DNA of 34,438 nt from contig JALWTX010000021.1 of NCBI GenBank assembly GCA_026993355.1, positions 1 through 34,438 of the forward strand. Reading direction: 5' to 3'. The DNA is from Flavobacteriales bacterium (lineage in GTDB: Bacteria; Bacteroidota; Bacteroidia; Flavobacteriales; Flavobacteriaceae). Within the stretch, counting starts at the first letter, position 1, and every line of letters begins with the position of its first letter. Under the pieces are notes generated by a model that ran no database searches, was not told the DNA's origin, and was given only the letters and a program-made list of their open reading frames with translations. Of the stretch, positions 9,038 to 19,033 are shown one piece after another. The position numbers and the translations under genes were made by a program.

Positions 9038-10423
9038 TTAAAACAGGATAGTTTCTTTAATATTCAAGTAAAAACCCTGATACACAGCGATATAATCAAT
9101 ATTTATGGGTTGTATTAGTTCTAATGTTAAAATTTGTTTTTTATTACGAAATTGCATCCCGATGCCTGTATTTACATAAGATATTTCTACATTGCGTTTA
9201 TAATTTTTAATAATATAATCGGTAATAAGGTAAATATTTGTTTTTTTACGAATGAATATTAAGTCATTTTGAAGGCTGAAAAGGGTTTTATAATTCACGT
9301 TTTTTTGACTGTTTTTTCTTAATATTTCCGGATTTTTACTAATAAGATTAGTAGGCAAATTGCTATTGTTTTGGTGCCAATATAAGCGGTTTTTCAGCCA
9401 AAACGCCGGTTTGATTATCAATTTATTAAATATTTTAAGTAAAGTGGTGTATTCCTTTAAATTTGACGGGTTGCCATCTATTTTTAAGGCTATTTTGGAT
9501 CTGAATTTTGGGTCTGTAGTATACGTGTAGGCATAATATATCCCCATGTAATTTTTCTCTGTCTTTATTTGATTGCTTTTATAATTTTGCCACAAGAAGC
9601 TAACGCCAAGGCTATTTTGTTTAAAATTATATTTAAATTGCGCTTCATTGGTTAGGCTAAATTTCGTGCTGTCTAGTTTTTCTATGAACAGCGTGTTTTC
9701 TCCTGTCAAGTCTTGTCCCGCTATATAGGCAATGCCTGTTTTTAAGAATAGGTTTTGGTTATTTTCATCTTTATGCCAACGTAAGGTCATACTTTCGCCC
9801 AGATTAAAAGTATTGTGTATTTTTAAGGTCATACTTCCCAATATTTTTAACTTGGATTGGTAAATAAAACCTAAATTTCCGCTGATTTGATTGGTAGTTA
9901 GTCGGCTTAATTTTGCTACGACATAATTTTTACCTTTTTCAAAACTGATAAAAGGATTTTCTTTTAACCGGCAAAAAAAACTCGTGTTAATATCATTTCG
10001 TAGTGTTAACAAGTTAAAATGATTAAGGGTTTTTTGTCTGTATTTTTTTCGGAGATACAACCTGAAATTTGCCGGAATAAGTTTTTTTTTAATAAATATT
10101 ATACTGTCTATTTTGGCCTTTTTATTGCGTTCCATATGAAAAAACGCGGCGTATTTTCGGTTTTGATATATGATGCTATCCGGAATTATCCTGTTAAAAA
10201 TATAACCACTGTCTATATAAATTTGATTTATTTTTTTTAGGGATGCAGCTAGTTGTTGTGCCGGCATTTTTTGAATGCTTGTATGCGATAGATTTTTCAA
10301 ATATAATATTAATGGATCATTTGTTTTTAGGTTAAGGTGTGCTACCGGTTTTGATGTTTGAGTTTTTTGCCCGGATAGCGTCATACTTAAAAACAAAAAA
10401 AATAAACTTGAAAATAAACGCAT
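9038..10423 (-). CDS. Putative Omp85-superfamily outer-membrane protein (POTRA + beta-barrel)
   Basis: A 461-residue secreted protein. The signal peptide (1-18) is hydrophobic and ends at TLSG/Q. About residues 55-172 read like POTRA sequence: an amphipathic helix (AASLKKINQIYIDSGY), then KIDSIIFIKKKLIPANFRLYLRKK and a short strand ending in YVVAKL. From about 177 (NQISGNLGF) alternating strands dominate to the end, with the pattern FNLGESMTLRWHKDENNQN that I associate with small BamA/TamA-like barrels of Flavobacteriia. The last residue is Phe, as expected for a barrel recognised by the BAM complex. It is shorter than BamA (about 800 residues) and probably has one or two POTRA units. The function could be outer-membrane protein insertion or two-partner secretion; family membership is by pattern only. 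It is monocistronic and divergent from rpsL. Confidence 0.6.
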   Translation of the reverse strand: MRLFSSLFFLFLSMTLSGQKTQTSKPVAHLNLKTNDPLILYLKNLSHTSIQKMPAQQLAASLKKINQIYIDSGYIFNRIIPDSIIYQNRKYAAFFHMERNKKAKIDSIIFIKKKLIPANFRLYLRKKYRQKTLNHFNLLTLRNDINTSFFCRLKENPFISFEKGKNYVVAKLSRLTTNQISGNLGFIYQSKLKILGSMTLKIHNTFNLGESMTLRWHKDENNQNLFLKTGIAYIAGQDLTGENTLFIEKLDSTKFSLTNEAQFKYNFKQNSLGVSFLWQNYKSNQIKTEKNYMGIYYAYTYTTDPKFRSKIALKIDGNPSNLKEYTTLLKIFNKLIIKPAFWLKNRLYWHQNNSNLPTNLISKNPEILRKNSQKNVNYKTLFSLQNDLIFIRKKTNIYLITDYIIKNYKRNVEISYVNTGIGMQFRNKKQILTLELIQPINIDYIAVYQGFYLNIKETILF

Positions 10424-10576
10424 GATTATTTTGAGATTTTTGATACGCTGATGGCTAAAATATAAAAGATTTGTGTTTAATCTTTACTTTTGTTTAATTT
10501 TCTTTAAAAAAACTTGATTTAGAATCTGGCGATTTGTGTTTTTTTGAATAAATTTTTCTAATTGTATCTAAATCAG

Positions 10577-10607
10577 TTTGAAAAACAAAAAAAAATTTCT
10601 ACCTTTG
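10577..10607 (+). promoter_or_regulatory. Main promoter of the ribosomal protein cluster
   Basis: TTTG at 10577-10580 and TACCTTTG at 10600-10607 are separated by exactly 19 nt, a perfect match to the Bacteroidota sigma-ABfr consensus (-33 TTTG, -7 TAnnTTTG). The spacer is nearly all A/T. Transcription should start near 10613, leaving a leader of about 30 nt without an obvious hairpin. A lone second -7 match, TACTTTTG, sits at 10485-10492 without a properly spaced TTTG. Confidence 0.88.
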
Positions 10608-10645
10608 CCGTCCGAAAAAGAATAAAGTTAAATTAAATTAAACAT

Positions 10646-11020
10646 ATGCCTACAATTCAACAATTAGTTAGAACAGGAAGAACCAAAATAACTAAGAAGA
10701 GTAAATCGGCTGCTTTAAAAGGGAGTCCGCAAAAACGTGGTGTATGTGTGCGTGTTTATACAACAACGCCCAAGAAACCGAATTCAGCTATGCGAAAAGT
10801 AGCAAGGGTTCGTTTGACTAACGGCAACGAAGTAAACGCATACATCGGCGGTGAAGGACATAACTTGCAAGAGCACTCGATAGTATTAGTTAGAGGTGGA
10901 AGGGTGAAAGATTTACCCGGAGTCAGATACCATGTAATCCGCGGTGCCTTAGATACCGCCGGCGTCGATGGAAGAAAACAACGTAGATCTAAGTACGGAA
11001 CAAAACGCCCTAAGAAGTAA
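10646..11020 (+). CDS. rpsL: 30S ribosomal protein S12
   Basis: A 124-residue protein of the decoding centre, near the A site, that contributes to tRNA selection accuracy. The universally conserved loop TPKKPNS (41-47) and the segment [13 protein letters not shown] (84-96) are intact. Lysines 43/44 and 88, positions where changes cause streptomycin resistance in other bacteria, are wild type, so the sequence predicts a sensitive S12. Asp89, the residue methylthiolated by RimO in E. coli, is present. It is the first gene of the long ribosomal run, about 38 nt after the promoter -7 box, and rpsG starts 16 nt after its stop. Its start has no Shine-Dalgarno site; the preceding bases are A/T only. 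Confidence 0.98.
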   Translation: MPTIQQLVRTGRTKITKKSKSAALKGSPQKRGVCVRVYTTTPKKPNSAMRKVARVRLTNGNEVNAYIGGEGHNLQEHSIVLVRGGRVKDLPGVRYHVIRGALDTAGVDGRKQRRSKYGTKRPKK

Positions 11021-11036
11021 TTGAAAAAAGTTAAAA

Positions 11037-11513
11037 ATGAGAAAAGGAAGACCTAAAAAAAGACAAATTTTGCCCGATCCGAAATTTAACGATCCTTTGG
11101 TAACAAGATTCGTTAACAATTTAATGTGGAACGGAAAAAAATCCCTTGCCTTCAATTTATTTTATGATGCATTAGATATCGTAGATCAAAAGAAAGGTGA
11201 AGAGGAAAAATCAGCTTTAGAGATTTGGAAACAAGCTTTATCTAATGTCATGCCACATGTTGAAGTGCGAAGCAGACGTGTAGGGGGTGCAACTTTCCAA
11301 ATTCCGATGCCTATCAGACCTGACAGAAAAGTGTCATTAGCCATGAAATGGATGATTAATTTTGCGCGTAAAAGAAATGAAAAATCTTATCCGCAAAAAT
11401 TAGCTTCGGAAATTTTGGCTGCCTACAAAGAAGAAGGCGGTGCTGTTAAAAAGAAAATGGATACACATAGAATGGCAGAAGCCAACAAAGCATTCTCACA
11501 TTTTAGATTTTAA
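11037..11513 (+). CDS. rpsG: 30S ribosomal protein S7
   Basis: A 158-residue primary-binding protein of the 30S head that nucleates folding of the 16S 3' domain and lines the E site. The [20 protein letters not shown] start and the central [17 protein letters not shown] segment are highly typical; the latter is the beta-hairpin near the mRNA exit path. The C-terminal [21 protein letters not shown] matches the usual bacterial ending. It lies between rpsL and fusA as in the classical str operon. In E. coli, S7 also represses translation of this operon; no equivalent leader structure is apparent in the short 16-nt gap here. Confidence 0.98.
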   Translation: MRKGRPKKRQILPDPKFNDPLVTRFVNNLMWNGKKSLAFNLFYDALDIVDQKKGEEEKSALEIWKQALSNVMPHVEVRSRRVGGATFQIPMPIRPDRKVSLAMKWMINFARKRNEKSYPQKLASEILAAYKEEGGAVKKKMDTHRMAEANKAFSHFRF

Positions 11514-11525
11514 TAAATAGCAGTA

Positions 11526-13616
11526 ATGGCAAAAGATTTAAGTAAAGTAAGAAATATTGGAATTGCCGCGCATATCGATGCCGGTAAAACAACTGTTACC
11601 GAACGTATTCTATATTATACAGGTATCAGTCATAAAATTGGTGAAGTGCATGATGGTGCCGCAACGATGGACTGGATGGAACAAGAGCAAGAACGCGGTA
11701 TTACCATCACTTCGGCAGCGACGCAATGCGTTTGGCCGTATAATGGTGAAAATTATACCGTTAATATTATTGACACCCCCGGTCACGTTGACTTTACCGT
11801 TGAAGTAGAACGCTCATTGCGTGTATTAGACGGTATGGTCGCTTTGTTCAGTGCCGTTGATGGCGTTGAGCCGCAATCAGAAACCGTTTGGCGACAAGCT
11901 GATAAATATAAGGTGCCTCGTATTGGATTCGTTAATAAAATGGACCGTCAAGGCGCCGATTTTTTTAATGTCTGTAACCAAGTAAAAGAAATGCTTGGCG
12001 GCAATCCTGTGCCTTTGCAAGTGCCGATAGGAGAAGAAGCTGATTTTAAAGGGGTAGTGGATTTAATTTCTAAAAAAGCAATCATTTGGAATGAAGAAGA
12101 TAAGGGAATGACCTATGAAGAAGTTCCCATTCCCGAAGAATTGATAGATGAGGTTGAGCAACACCGTGCCAATTTAATTGAAGCTGTTGCAGAATATGAT
12201 GAAGCTTTGATGGAGAAATTCTTTGAAGATGAAGATTCTATTACTGAAGATGAAATTATTGCCGCTTTACGAGCTGCAACTATTGATATGTCCATCATAC
12301 CGATGTTTGCCGGTTCTGCCTTCAAAAACAAAGGTGTGCAAGCTATGTTAGACGGCGTAATGCGTTTCTTGCCATCACCTTTGGATATTGGCGCTATTGA
12401 AGGTGTAAATCCTGAAACCGGTGAAAAAGAATTGCGTCACCCTGATGTTAAAGACCCATTTTCCGCTTTAGCCTTTAAAATTGCAACGGATCCTTTCGTT
12501 GGTCGATTAGCTTTCTTTAGAGCTTATTCAGGTTTCTTAGATGCAGGTTCTTATGTATTGAACAACCGTTCCGGCAAAAAAGAACGTATCTCACGTATTT
12601 ACCAAATGCATGCTAACAAGCAAAATCCGATTAAACGGGTTGAAGCGGGTGATATTGCTGCCGCCGTTGGTTTTAAAGATATAAAAACAGGTGATACCTT
12701 ATCAGATGAAAAACATCCAATCGTTTTAGAATCCATGGATTTTCCCGATCCTGTTATCGGTATTGCGGTCGAACCCAAAACCAAAGCGGATGTTGATAAA
12801 TTGGGCATGGCCTTGTCTAAATTAGCAGAAGAAGATCCAACCTTCCAAGTAAAAACTGACGAAGCTTCCGGACAAACGATTATTTCCGGTATGGGCGAGT
12901 TGCACTTGGAGATTATTGTGGATCGTCTAAAAAGAGAATTCAAAGTAGAAGTCAACGTAGGACAGCCGCGTGTTGAATATAAAGAAGCCTTAACTACTGC
13001 GGTTGATCACAGAGAAGTTTATAAAAAACAAACCGGTGGTCGTGGTAAATTTGCAGATATTGTTTTCAAATTAGAGCCCGCCGATGAAGGTAAAGACGGT
13101 TTGGAATTTATCAATGAAATCAAAGGAGGTAATATACCGCGTGAATATATTCCTTCTGTCGAAAAAGGTTTTAAAGAAGCCATGAAAACAGGTCCTTTGG
13201 CCGGTTTCGAAGTAGAATCGATGAAAGTTACCTTAGTTGATGGATCTTTCCACCCCGTTGACTCCGATTCATTATCTTTTGAATTGGCAGGAAAACTCGG
13301 TTTTAGAGAAGCGGCTAAAAAAGCCCAACCGGTATTGTTAGAACCCATCATGAAGTTGGAAGTGGTAACACCCGAAGAAAATATGGGTGATATTGTTGGA
13401 GACTTAAACCGTCGTCGTGGACAAGTATTGAGTATGGACGAAAGAGCCGGTGCTAAAGTGATTAAAGCACATGTGCCGCTTTCGGAAATGTTTGGTTATG
13501 TAACGACATTGCGAACATTGTCGTCCGGACGTGCTACATCTTCAATGGAATTTTCGCATTATGCCGAAACACCTAAAAATATAGCTGAAGAAGTAATTGA
13601 AAAAGTTAATGGATAA
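11526..13616 (+). CDS. fusA: Translation elongation factor G
   Basis: A 696-residue GTPase that drives tRNA-mRNA translocation and, with RRF, ribosome recycling. All GTP-binding motifs are present: G1 AHIDAGKTT (15-23), G2 RGIT (57-60), G3 DTPGH (83-87), G4 NKMD (137-140), and G5 GSAFKNKG (263-270). Domain II follows from about 290, domain III holds GMGELHLEI (455-463), domain IV holds GGRGKFADI, and domain V is at the C-terminus. Length and motifs are those of canonical EF-G. Bacteroidota often carry a second EF-G paralogue elsewhere; location in the str cluster and intact motifs suggest this is a working translocase. tuf does not follow; rpsJ comes next after 10 nt. Confidence 0.97.
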   Translation: MAKDLSKVRNIGIAAHIDAGKTTVTERILYYTGISHKIGEVHDGAATMDWMEQEQERGITITSAATQCVWPYNGENYTVNIIDTPGHVDFTVEVERSLRVLDGMVALFSAVDGVEPQSETVWRQADKYKVPRIGFVNKMDRQGADFFNVCNQVKEMLGGNPVPLQVPIGEEADFKGVVDLISKKAIIWNEEDKGMTYEEVPIPEELIDEVEQHRANLIEAVAEYDEALMEKFFEDEDSITEDEIIAALRAATIDMSIIPMFAGSAFKNKGVQAMLDGVMRFLPSPLDIGAIEGVNPETGEKELRHPDVKDPFSALAFKIATDPFVGRLAFFRAYSGFLDAGSYVLNNRSGKKERISRIYQMHANKQNPIKRVEAGDIAAAVGFKDIKTGDTLSDEKHPIVLESMDFPDPVIGIAVEPKTKADVDKLGMALSKLAEEDPTFQVKTDEASGQTIISGMGELHLEIIVDRLKREFKVEVNVGQPRVEYKEALTTAVDHREVYKKQTGGRGKFADIVFKLEPADEGKDGLEFINEIKGGNIPREYIPSVEKGFKEAMKTGPLAGFEVESMKVTLVDGSFHPVDSDSLSFELAGKLGFREAAKKAQPVLLEPIMKLEVVTPEENMGDIVGDLNRRRGQVLSMDERAGAKVIKAHVPLSEMFGYVTTLRTLSSGRATSSMEFSHYAETPKNIAEEVIEKVNG

Positions 13617-13626
13617 ATCATAAGAC

Positions 13627-13932
13627 ATGGCTCAAAAAATAAGAATAAAATTAAAATCATACGATCATAATTTGGTAGACAAATCTGCCGAAAAAATCGT
13701 AAAAACTGTAAAAGGAACCGGTGCGGTTGTAACAGGTCCCATTCCGTTACCGACACACAAAAGAATTTTTACAGTTTTAAGATCGCCACACGTCAACAAA
13801 AAATCAAGAGAACAATTTGAATTGAATACCCACAAACGTTTGTTGGATATTTACAGTTCATCACCAAAAACTGTTGATGCTTTAATGAAATTGGAATTAC
13901 CCAGTGGCGTAGAAGTAGAAATCAAAGTTTGA
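13627..13932 (+). CDS. rpsJ: 30S ribosomal protein S10
   Basis: A 101-residue protein of the 30S head that, as NusE, also pairs with NusB in transcription antitermination and links NusG to the ribosome. Typical elements are the start [20 protein letters not shown], the central loop [29 protein letters not shown] in two strands, and the C-terminal [11 protein letters not shown]. It opens the S10 portion directly after fusA, only 10 nt away, so str and S10 sections are probably one transcript here. The 21-nt gap to rplC consists of A/T only and includes a short TTAATATAAA-like repeat with no promoter-like boxes. Confidence 0.98.
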   Translation: MAQKIRIKLKSYDHNLVDKSAEKIVKTVKGTGAVVTGPIPLPTHKRIFTVLRSPHVNKKSREQFELNTHKRLLDIYSSSPKTVDALMKLELPSGVEVEIKV

Positions 13933-13953
13933 TAATTAATATAAATTAATATA

Positions 13954-14574
13954 ATGTCGGGTATAATAGGAAAAAAAGTAGGAATGACCAGCATTTTCGA
14001 TGAAAATGGTAAAAATATCCCTGTAACGGTGATATTGGCTGGTCCGAATTATGTTACCCAAGTCAGAACCAAAGAAGTTGACGGGTACGATGCTGTGCAG
14101 CTTGGTTTCGATGACAAAAAAGAGAAAAACACCCCGAAAGCCTTAAAAGGGCATTTCGAAAAAGCCGGGGTATCTCCTAAAAAACGTGTCGTTGAATTCC
14201 AGGATTTTGAAAAAGAAGTAAAATTAGGAGATGAAATCCGAGTCGAAGATTTATTTTCGGAAGGCGAATTTGTCGATGTCTCCGGTATCTCAAAAGGTAA
14301 AGGTTTCCAAGGTGTGGTTAAAAGACACGGTTTTGCCGGTGTCGGACAAGCCACCCATGGTCAGCATAACAGACTGAGAGCACCGGGTTCTATTGGTGCC
14401 TCTTCTGATCCATCCAGAGTTTTTAAAGGAATGCGAATGGCAGGCCATATGGGTAATGAAAAAGTTACCGTTCAAAATTTAAAGGTCATGAAAGTTATTC
14501 CTGAAAAAAATCTTTTAATCGTAAAAGGGAGTGTTCCCGGACATAAAAATGCTTACTTAATAATTAAGAAATAA
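13954..14574 (+). CDS. rplC: 50S ribosomal protein L3
   Basis: A 206-residue early-assembly protein whose extension reaches towards the peptidyl transferase centre. The start [19 protein letters not shown] and the loop around residues 125-150, including [18 protein letters not shown], are diagnostic; the Gln within the THGQHN stretch is the site N5-methylated by PrmB in E. coli. Length is close to the 209 residues of E. coli L3. Its TAA stop overlaps the ATG of rplD by one base, so the two are likely translationally coupled. This is the tightest junction in the ribosomal run. Confidence 0.98.
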   Translation: MSGIIGKKVGMTSIFDENGKNIPVTVILAGPNYVTQVRTKEVDGYDAVQLGFDDKKEKNTPKALKGHFEKAGVSPKKRVVEFQDFEKEVKLGDEIRVEDLFSEGEFVDVSGISKGKGFQGVVKRHGFAGVGQATHGQHNRLRAPGSIGASSDPSRVFKGMRMAGHMGNEKVTVQNLKVMKVIPEKNLLIVKGSVPGHKNAYLIIKK

Positions 14575-15197
14575 TGGAATTGAAAGTATACGATATAAAA
14601 GGCAATGATACAGGAAGAACAGTTAAACTTTCTGAAGAAATATTTGGTATCGAACCAAATGATCATGCGATTTATTTGGCAGTAAAACAGTATTTGGCAA
14701 ATCGCAGACAAGGCACTCATAAAGCCAAAGAAAGAGGCGAAGTTAAAGGTAGTACACGTAAAATTAAACGCCAAAAAGGAACCGGTACTGCAAGAGCAGG
14801 AGCTATTAGAAATCCTTTATTCAAAGGAGGTGGACGTGTTTTTGGGCCACGCCCTAGAAGCTATTCTTTCAAATTAAACAAAAAAGTAAAGAAATTAGCG
14901 CGTAAATCTGCTTTAAGTACCATGTTAAAGAATGACAATATCATGGTCGTTGAAACATTTGATTTTGATACACCAAAAACCAAAAATTTTGTTGATGTAT
15001 TGAAATCCTTGAAGTTAGATGATAAAAAGTCAACATTTGTATTTGTTAATCCAAATAAAAATGTATATTTGTCATCACGTAATTTACCAAAATCCAAAGT
15101 TGTAAATGGCTTAGACTTAAATACTTATGCCATTTTAAATGCTGGAAAATTAGTATTTACCGAGGAGGCAATTCCCGAAATTGAAGCTAAATTTTAA
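14574..15197 (+). CDS. rplD: 50S ribosomal protein L4
   Basis: A 207-residue protein with a globular domain on the subunit surface and a long loop that narrows the peptide exit tunnel. The tunnel loop is recognised by the basic stretch [20 protein letters not shown] and [14 protein letters not shown] (about residues 60-95); changes here confer macrolide resistance in other bacteria, and no aberration is visible. In E. coli L4 regulates the S10 operon by binding its leader; here rpsJ has no long leader, so that mechanism is not supported. The start codon overlaps the rplC stop; rplW follows after 11 nt. Confidence 0.97.
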   Translation: MELKVYDIKGNDTGRTVKLSEEIFGIEPNDHAIYLAVKQYLANRRQGTHKAKERGEVKGSTRKIKRQKGTGTARAGAIRNPLFKGGGRVFGPRPRSYSFKLNKKVKKLARKSALSTMLKNDNIMVVETFDFDTPKTKNFVDVLKSLKLDDKKSTFVFVNPNKNVYLSSRNLPKSKVVNGLDLNTYAILNAGKLVFTEEAIPEIEAKF

Positions 15198-15208
15198 AAA
15201 AGCGTGTT

Positions 15209-15499
15209 ATGAGTATCATAAAAAAACCGATATTAACGGAGAAAATGATGAGCGAAACCGAGCAGTTTAACCGCTACGGATTTGTTGTTGATAAGAAAGC
15301 GAATAAAATTGAGATTAAGAAAGCAATCGAAGATTTGTTCGGTGTGGACGTGCTTAAAGTACGTACCATGAATTATCCTCCCGAAAGAAAAACACGCTAT
15401 ACTAAAAGCGGTGTTGTCACAGGAAAAACCAATGCTTATAAAAAAGCAATTGTTGAAATAGAAGAAGGTCAAAGTATAGATTTCTATAACAATATCTAA
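15209..15499 (+). CDS. rplW: 50S ribosomal protein L23
   Basis: A 96-residue protein at the mouth of the exit tunnel, the docking site for trigger factor, SRP and SecYEG. The opening [20 protein letters not shown] contains the family signature KPxxTEK; the central segment [21 protein letters not shown] and the C-terminal [18 protein letters not shown] are typical of Bacteroidota L23, which lacks the longer tunnel loop of E. coli. It sits between rplD and rplB in canonical order; the gap to rplB is 4 nt. Confidence 0.97.
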   Translation: MSIIKKPILTEKMMSETEQFNRYGFVVDKKANKIEIKKAIEDLFGVDVLKVRTMNYPPERKTRYTKSGVVTGKTNAYKKAIVEIEEGQSIDFYNNI

Positions 15500-15503
15500 G
15501 AAA

Positions 15504-16328
15504 ATGGCAGTAAGAAAATTAAAACCCATAACCCCCGGTCAACGATTCAGAGTAGTGAATATGTTTGATGAGGTTACGACCAATGAGCCTGAGAAAAGCT
15601 TGTTGGCGCCTAAAAAGAAAACCGGTGGTAGAAATAAACAAGGACGTATTACGGCACCTCACAGAGGAGGCGGTCACAAGCAAAAATATAGAATAATAGA
15701 TTTCAAACGAAATAAAGTTGGAATTCCGGCAGTGGTTAAAACCATTGAATATGATCCAAACCGATCAGCGTTCATAGCTTTAGTCGCTTATGCTGATGGT
15801 GAAAAACGTTATATCATTGCACCTAATGGTTTGCAAGTAGGTCAAACGGTTATGTCCGGTGAAAATGCTTCACCTGACACCGGTAACGCCTTACCCTTGA
15901 AAGCCATTCCATTAGGAACCATTATTCATAATATCGAATTAAAACCGGGACAAGGTGGTTTAATCGCAAGAAGTGCCGGGACATTTGCACAATTAATGGC
16001 GCGTGATGGTAAGTATGCCACCATTAAATTACCTTCCGGTGAAACCCGTTTGGTTTTGGCTGATGCTTTTGCAACAGTCGGTGTTGTTTCTAATTCAGAC
16101 CATCAGTTAGAAGTATCCGGTAAAGCCGGACGTAGTCGTTGGCAAGGTCGTCGTCCTAGAACAAGACCAGTAGTTATGAACCCTGTCGATCACCCGATGG
16201 GTGGTGGTGAAGGACGTGCCTCAGGTGGACACCCCAGATCTAAAAATGGTATACCGGCCAAAGGTTATCGTACCAGATCTAAAAAGAAATATAGTAATAA
16301 GTACATTATTGAACGTAGAAAGAAATAA
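15504..16328 (+). CDS. rplB: 50S ribosomal protein L2
   Basis: A 274-residue primary rRNA-binding protein needed for subunit association and for peptidyl-transferase centre formation. The N-terminal RNA-binding part shows [22 protein letters not shown]; the SH3-like part shows [15 protein letters not shown]-type strands; the C-terminal loop reads [19 protein letters not shown], where E. coli has HPHGGGEG. The replacement of that second His by Met appears, from memory, to be usual in this phylum, so I do not treat it as a defect. Length matches the 273 residues of E. coli. It follows rplW by 4 nt and precedes rpsS by 3 nt. Confidence 0.98.
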   Translation: MAVRKLKPITPGQRFRVVNMFDEVTTNEPEKSLLAPKKKTGGRNKQGRITAPHRGGGHKQKYRIIDFKRNKVGIPAVVKTIEYDPNRSAFIALVAYADGEKRYIIAPNGLQVGQTVMSGENASPDTGNALPLKAIPLGTIIHNIELKPGQGGLIARSAGTFAQLMARDGKYATIKLPSGETRLVLADAFATVGVVSNSDHQLEVSGKAGRSRWQGRRPRTRPVVMNPVDHPMGGGEGRASGGHPRSKNGIPAKGYRTRSKKKYSNKYIIERRKK

Positions 16329-16331
16329 GAT

Positions 16332-16613
16332 ATGGCTAGATCGTTAAAAAAAGGACCTTATGTTCATTATAAATTAGAAAAGAAAATTCTTGCCAATCAA
16401 GAATCGGGCAAGAAGACTGTTGTTAAAACATGGTCAAGAGCCTCTATGATTACACCTGACTTTGTTGGGCATACAATTGCAGTTCACAATGGACGTCAAT
16501 TTATTCCGGTATATATCACCGAAAATATGGTTGGACATAAATTAGGAGAATTCTCCCCAACCCGAACTTTTAGAGGCCATGCCGGAGATAAAAAAAATAA
16601 AGGCAAAAAATAG
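16332..16613 (+). CDS. rpsS: 30S ribosomal protein S19
   Basis: A 93-residue protein of the 30S head that forms a complex with S13 and contacts A-site tRNA and the intersubunit bridge. The start [18 protein letters not shown] and the core [35 protein letters not shown] (in pieces) are nearly invariant in bacteria. The short basic tail GDKKNKGKK is disordered in most relatives. It lies between rplB and rplV in the conserved order with gaps of 3 and 5 nt. Confidence 0.98.
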   Translation: MARSLKKGPYVHYKLEKKILANQESGKKTVVKTWSRASMITPDFVGHTIAVHNGRQFIPVYITENMVGHKLGEFSPTRTFRGHAGDKKNKGKK

Positions 16614-16618
16614 GGATT

Positions 16619-17017
16619 ATGGGAAAAAGAAAACGCTTGATGGCTGAGGCTATCAAAGAAAATAAGAAAAAAATTGCTTTTGCAAGTTTAAATAATCATG
16701 GCGTTTCGGCTAAAAAAACCAAGCTAGTGGTCGATTTAGTTAGAGGAATGGATGTGCCTAGAGCGCTGGGTGTTTTAAAATTCACCCCTAATAAAAGTGC
16801 TTCTATTATTGAAAAAGTACTATTAAGCGCCATTTCCAATTGGGAAAATAAAAATCCTGATAGAGACATTGAAGATGCCGGATTATACATTAAAAATATT
16901 TCGGTTGACCAAAAAGGTATGCTTAAACGTATACAACCGGCGCCGCAAGGACGTGCACACCGTATCAGAAAAAGATTTAGTAAAATTAACATAGTTTTAG
17001 GCGAAAAAAATAGTTAG
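16619..17017 (+). CDS. rplV: 50S ribosomal protein L22
   Basis: A 132-residue protein whose beta-hairpin lines the exit tunnel next to L4 and which binds all domains of 23S rRNA. The globular domain is marked by [21 protein letters not shown] and the hairpin by [21 protein letters not shown] (C-terminal third); the conserved PAxxGRAxRIRKR element is intact. An N-terminal extension of about 20 lysine-rich residues ([16 protein letters not shown]) precedes the domain; related flavobacterial proteins have the same extension, which supports the chosen ATG. It precedes rpsC by 5 nt. Confidence 0.97.
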   Translation: MGKRKRLMAEAIKENKKKIAFASLNNHGVSAKKTKLVVDLVRGMDVPRALGVLKFTPNKSASIIEKVLLSAISNWENKNPDRDIEDAGLYIKNISVDQKGMLKRIQPAPQGRAHRIRKRFSKINIVLGEKNS

Positions 17018-17022
17018 GAAGT

Positions 17023-17727
17023 ATGGGACAAAAGACAAATCCAATAGGAAACAGATTAGGAATCATCAAAGGATGGGATTCTAATTGGTATGGCGGAAAA
17101 AACTATGGTGATAAAATTGCTGAAGATCACAAAATAAGACAATATATTAAAGCACGGTTACCAAAAGCCAATATTTCAAAAGTTATCATTGAACGAACTT
17201 TAAAACTAATTACTGTCACCATTACTACCTCGCGCCCCGGTATTATTATCGGTAAGCAAGGTTCGGAAGTTGACAAGTTAAAAAATGAGCTTGCCAAATT
17301 GACCGGCAAAAAAGTACAAGTCAATGTTTTTGAAATTAAAAGACCCGAATTAGATGCCAATTTGGTGGCGCAAAATATTGCCCGCCAAATTGAGAATCGA
17401 ATTTCATACAGACGCGCTATTAAGCAAGCCATTGCTTCTACCATGAGAATGAATGCCGAAGGGATAAAAGTTCAAATTTCAGGTAGATTAAACGGAGCTG
17501 AAATGGCACGTTCTGAAAGTTATAAAGATGGTAGAATTCCACTTTCAACCTTTAGAGCAGATATTGATTATGCTCTTGAAGAAGCTCATACAACTTATGG
17601 CCGTTTGGGTGTAAAAGTATGGATAATGAAAGGCGAAGTTTACGGTAAGAGAGATCTTTCCCCGATGATTGGTTTATCCAAAAAAGAGGGTCGCAGACCC
17701 CGTGGCGGAAATAGAAGAAGAAAATAA
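17023..17727 (+). CDS. rpsC: 30S ribosomal protein S3
   Basis: A 234-residue protein at the mRNA entry channel with helicase activity together with S4 and S5. The KH domain is visible as the glycine loop [16 protein letters not shown] (about residues 75-90), and the C-terminal domain as [20 protein letters not shown] with [15 protein letters not shown]. The start [20 protein letters not shown] is typical, including the KTNPIG variant common in Bacteroidota. It ends with a short basic tail [12 protein letters not shown]. The 22-nt spacer to rplP is pure A/T apart from one G and carries no recognisable signal. Confidence 0.98.
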   Translation: MGQKTNPIGNRLGIIKGWDSNWYGGKNYGDKIAEDHKIRQYIKARLPKANISKVIIERTLKLITVTITTSRPGIIIGKQGSEVDKLKNELAKLTGKKVQVNVFEIKRPELDANLVAQNIARQIENRISYRRAIKQAIASTMRMNAEGIKVQISGRLNGAEMARSESYKDGRIPLSTFRADIDYALEEAHTTYGRLGVKVWIMKGEVYGKRDLSPMIGLSKKEGRRPRGGNRRRK

Positions 17728-17749
17728 TTTATATTTAAAATTGTAAAAA

Positions 17750-18172
17750 ATGTTACAACCCAAAAGATATAAACATCGCAAGCAGCAAAAAGGAAGAATG
17801 AAAGGCAATTCGCAAAGAGGTCATCAGTTAGCTTATGGCATTTATGGCATTAAAGCCTTAGAACCTACGTGGATGACTTCCAGACAAATAGAGGCTGCGC
17901 GTGTTGCTGCCACTCGTTATATGAAAAGAGAGGGGCAATTATGGATCAAAATATTTCCGGATAAACCTATCACCAAAAAACCTTTAGAGGTAAGGATGGG
18001 TAAAGGAAAAGGTAATGTTGAATATTGGGCAGCTGTCGTACGTCCAGGTAAAGTGTTATTTGAAATTGACGGTGTGCCATTAGAAGTCGCCAAAGAAGCG
18101 CTTCGATTAGCTGCACAAAAATTGCCGATCAAGACCAAATTTATTGTTGCCCCTGAATTTCAACAAAAATAA
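17750..18172 (+). CDS. rplP: 50S ribosomal protein L16
   Basis: A 140-residue late-assembly protein of the 50S subunit that helps position A-site tRNA. The start [20 protein letters not shown] and the central [20 protein letters not shown] are diagnostic; the Arg within EVRMGKGKG aligns with Arg81 of E. coli, the residue hydroxylated by YcfD there. No cysteine or insertion is seen. Length is close to the usual 136-140 residues. Order rpsC-rplP-rpmC is conserved, with 22 and 10 nt gaps. Confidence 0.97.
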   Translation: MLQPKRYKHRKQQKGRMKGNSQRGHQLAYGIYGIKALEPTWMTSRQIEAARVAATRYMKREGQLWIKIFPDKPITKKPLEVRMGKGKGNVEYWAAVVRPGKVLFEIDGVPLEVAKEALRLAAQKLPIKTKFIVAPEFQQK

Positions 18173-18182
18173 GTTGTAAGTT

Positions 18183-18371
18183 ATGAAAATGTCTGAAATA
18201 AGAAATATGGAGACAGTTGAGTTGCAAGAGCGCTTAACTGATCTTAAAAAGAAATATGACAGCTTAAAGCTTAGTCATGCTGTAACCCCATTAGAAAATC
18301 CGATGGAAATCCGTAAAATGAGAAGAACCATTGCCAGATTGATGACGGAGTTAAACCAAAGAGGTAACTAA
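18183..18371 (+). CDS. rpmC: 50S ribosomal protein L29
   Basis: A 62-residue helical-hairpin protein next to the exit tunnel, beside L23. The pattern [20 protein letters not shown] (from residue 3) forms the first helix; [18 protein letters not shown] matches the conserved end of the turn and second helix, where bacterial L29 has N/P-x-x-I/L-R-x-x-R-R-x-I-A-R. There are two possible starts (Met1 and Met3); either gives a normal length. It is the eleventh ribosomal gene of the run, directly before rpsQ (8 nt). Confidence 0.95.
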   Translation: MKMSEIRNMETVELQERLTDLKKKYDSLKLSHAVTPLENPMEIRKMRRTIARLMTELNQRGN

Positions 18372-18379
18372 AAGAATTT

Positions 18380-18649
18380 ATGGAAATGGAAAATATCACA
18401 AGAAACTTAAGAAAAGAACGTATTGGTTTGGTTACCAAAAATAAAATGGATAAAACCATTGTCGTTTCTGAGGTTAAAAGAATGAAGCACCCGCTATACG
18501 GAAAGTTTGTACATAAAACCAAAAAGTATGTAGTTCATGATGAAAAAAATGAATGTAATGTGGGTGATAAAGTAAAAATTATGGAAACCCGTCCAATGAG
18601 TAAAACCAAAAGATGGCGTTTAGTTGAAATATTAGAAAGAGCTAAGTAA
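18380..18649 (+). CDS. rpsQ: 30S ribosomal protein S17
   Basis: An 89-residue OB-fold protein, a primary 16S binder important early in assembly. The N-terminal [20 protein letters not shown] and the segment [19 protein letters not shown] are clear family marks; the conserved H-P-x-Y-x-K motif is present. A second in-frame ATG two codons downstream (MENITRNL) could be the real start because relatives begin with ME-N-RNLRK; the two cannot be separated by a Shine-Dalgarno site because neither has one. rplN follows after 2 nt. Confidence 0.96.
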   Translation: MEMENITRNLRKERIGLVTKNKMDKTIVVSEVKRMKHPLYGKFVHKTKKYVVHDEKNECNVGDKVKIMETRPMSKTKRWRLVEILERAK

Positions 18650-18651
18650 TT

Positions 18652-19020
18652 ATGGTACAACAAGAATCAAGAGTTAAAGTTGCAGATAATACAGGTGCTA
18701 AGGAAGCATTGGTTATCAGAGTATTAGGCGGAACAAAAAAACGTTATGCTTCTTTGGGGGACAAAGTAGTTGTAACTGTTAAGGAAGCAACGCCTAACGG
18801 TACCGTAAAAAAAGGAACCGTATCGACCGGTGTTGTTGTCCGAACCAAAAAAGAAGTTCGACGTCCGGACGGTTCGTATATTAGATTTGATGACAATGCT
18901 GTGGTTTTATTAAACCCAGCTGGTGAAATGCGCGGAACACGTGTTTTTGGCCCTGTTGCCAGAGAATTGCGTGATAAAAAGTTTATGAAAATTGTCTCAT
19001 TAGCCCCTGAGGTTTTATAA
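18652..19020 (+). CDS. rplN: 50S ribosomal protein L14
   Basis: A 122-residue protein at the subunit interface, forming bridges to 16S rRNA, and the site bound by the silencing factor RsfS. It starts [20 protein letters not shown], with the universal ADNTGAK motif, and contains [20 protein letters not shown] and [18 protein letters not shown], all characteristic. Length is exactly the usual 122 residues. It begins the part corresponding to the spc operon; the short 2-nt gap from rpsQ argues that there is no separate promoter here. Confidence 0.98.
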   Translation: MVQQESRVKVADNTGAKEALVIRVLGGTKKRYASLGDKVVVTVKEATPNGTVKKGTVSTGVVVRTKKEVRRPDGSYIRFDDNAVVLLNPAGEMRGTRVFGPVARELRDKKFMKIVSLAPEVL

Positions 19021-19033
19021 AATCTAAAGTATA

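Noticed and set aside
9018-9040. Hairpin GCCT-GTTAT-AGGC after the Omp85-like gene as a terminator
   Set aside because: The stem is only 4 bp and there is no adequate T run on the minus strand.
10485-10492. Second upstream promoter (TACTTTTG) for rpsL
   Set aside because: The -7 match is good but the nearest TTTG is only 11 nt away, not about 19; left as an isolated match.
12599-13351. Open frames on the minus strand inside fusA (about 118 and 110 codons)
   Set aside because: They are antisense shadows of a highly conserved gene; their peptides are Ser/Pro-rich and match no family.
13933-13953. Repeated TTAATATAAATTAATATA before rplC as a promoter or operator
   Set aside because: It has no TTTG or TAnnTTTG elements and is only 21 nt of A/T; chance is sufficient.
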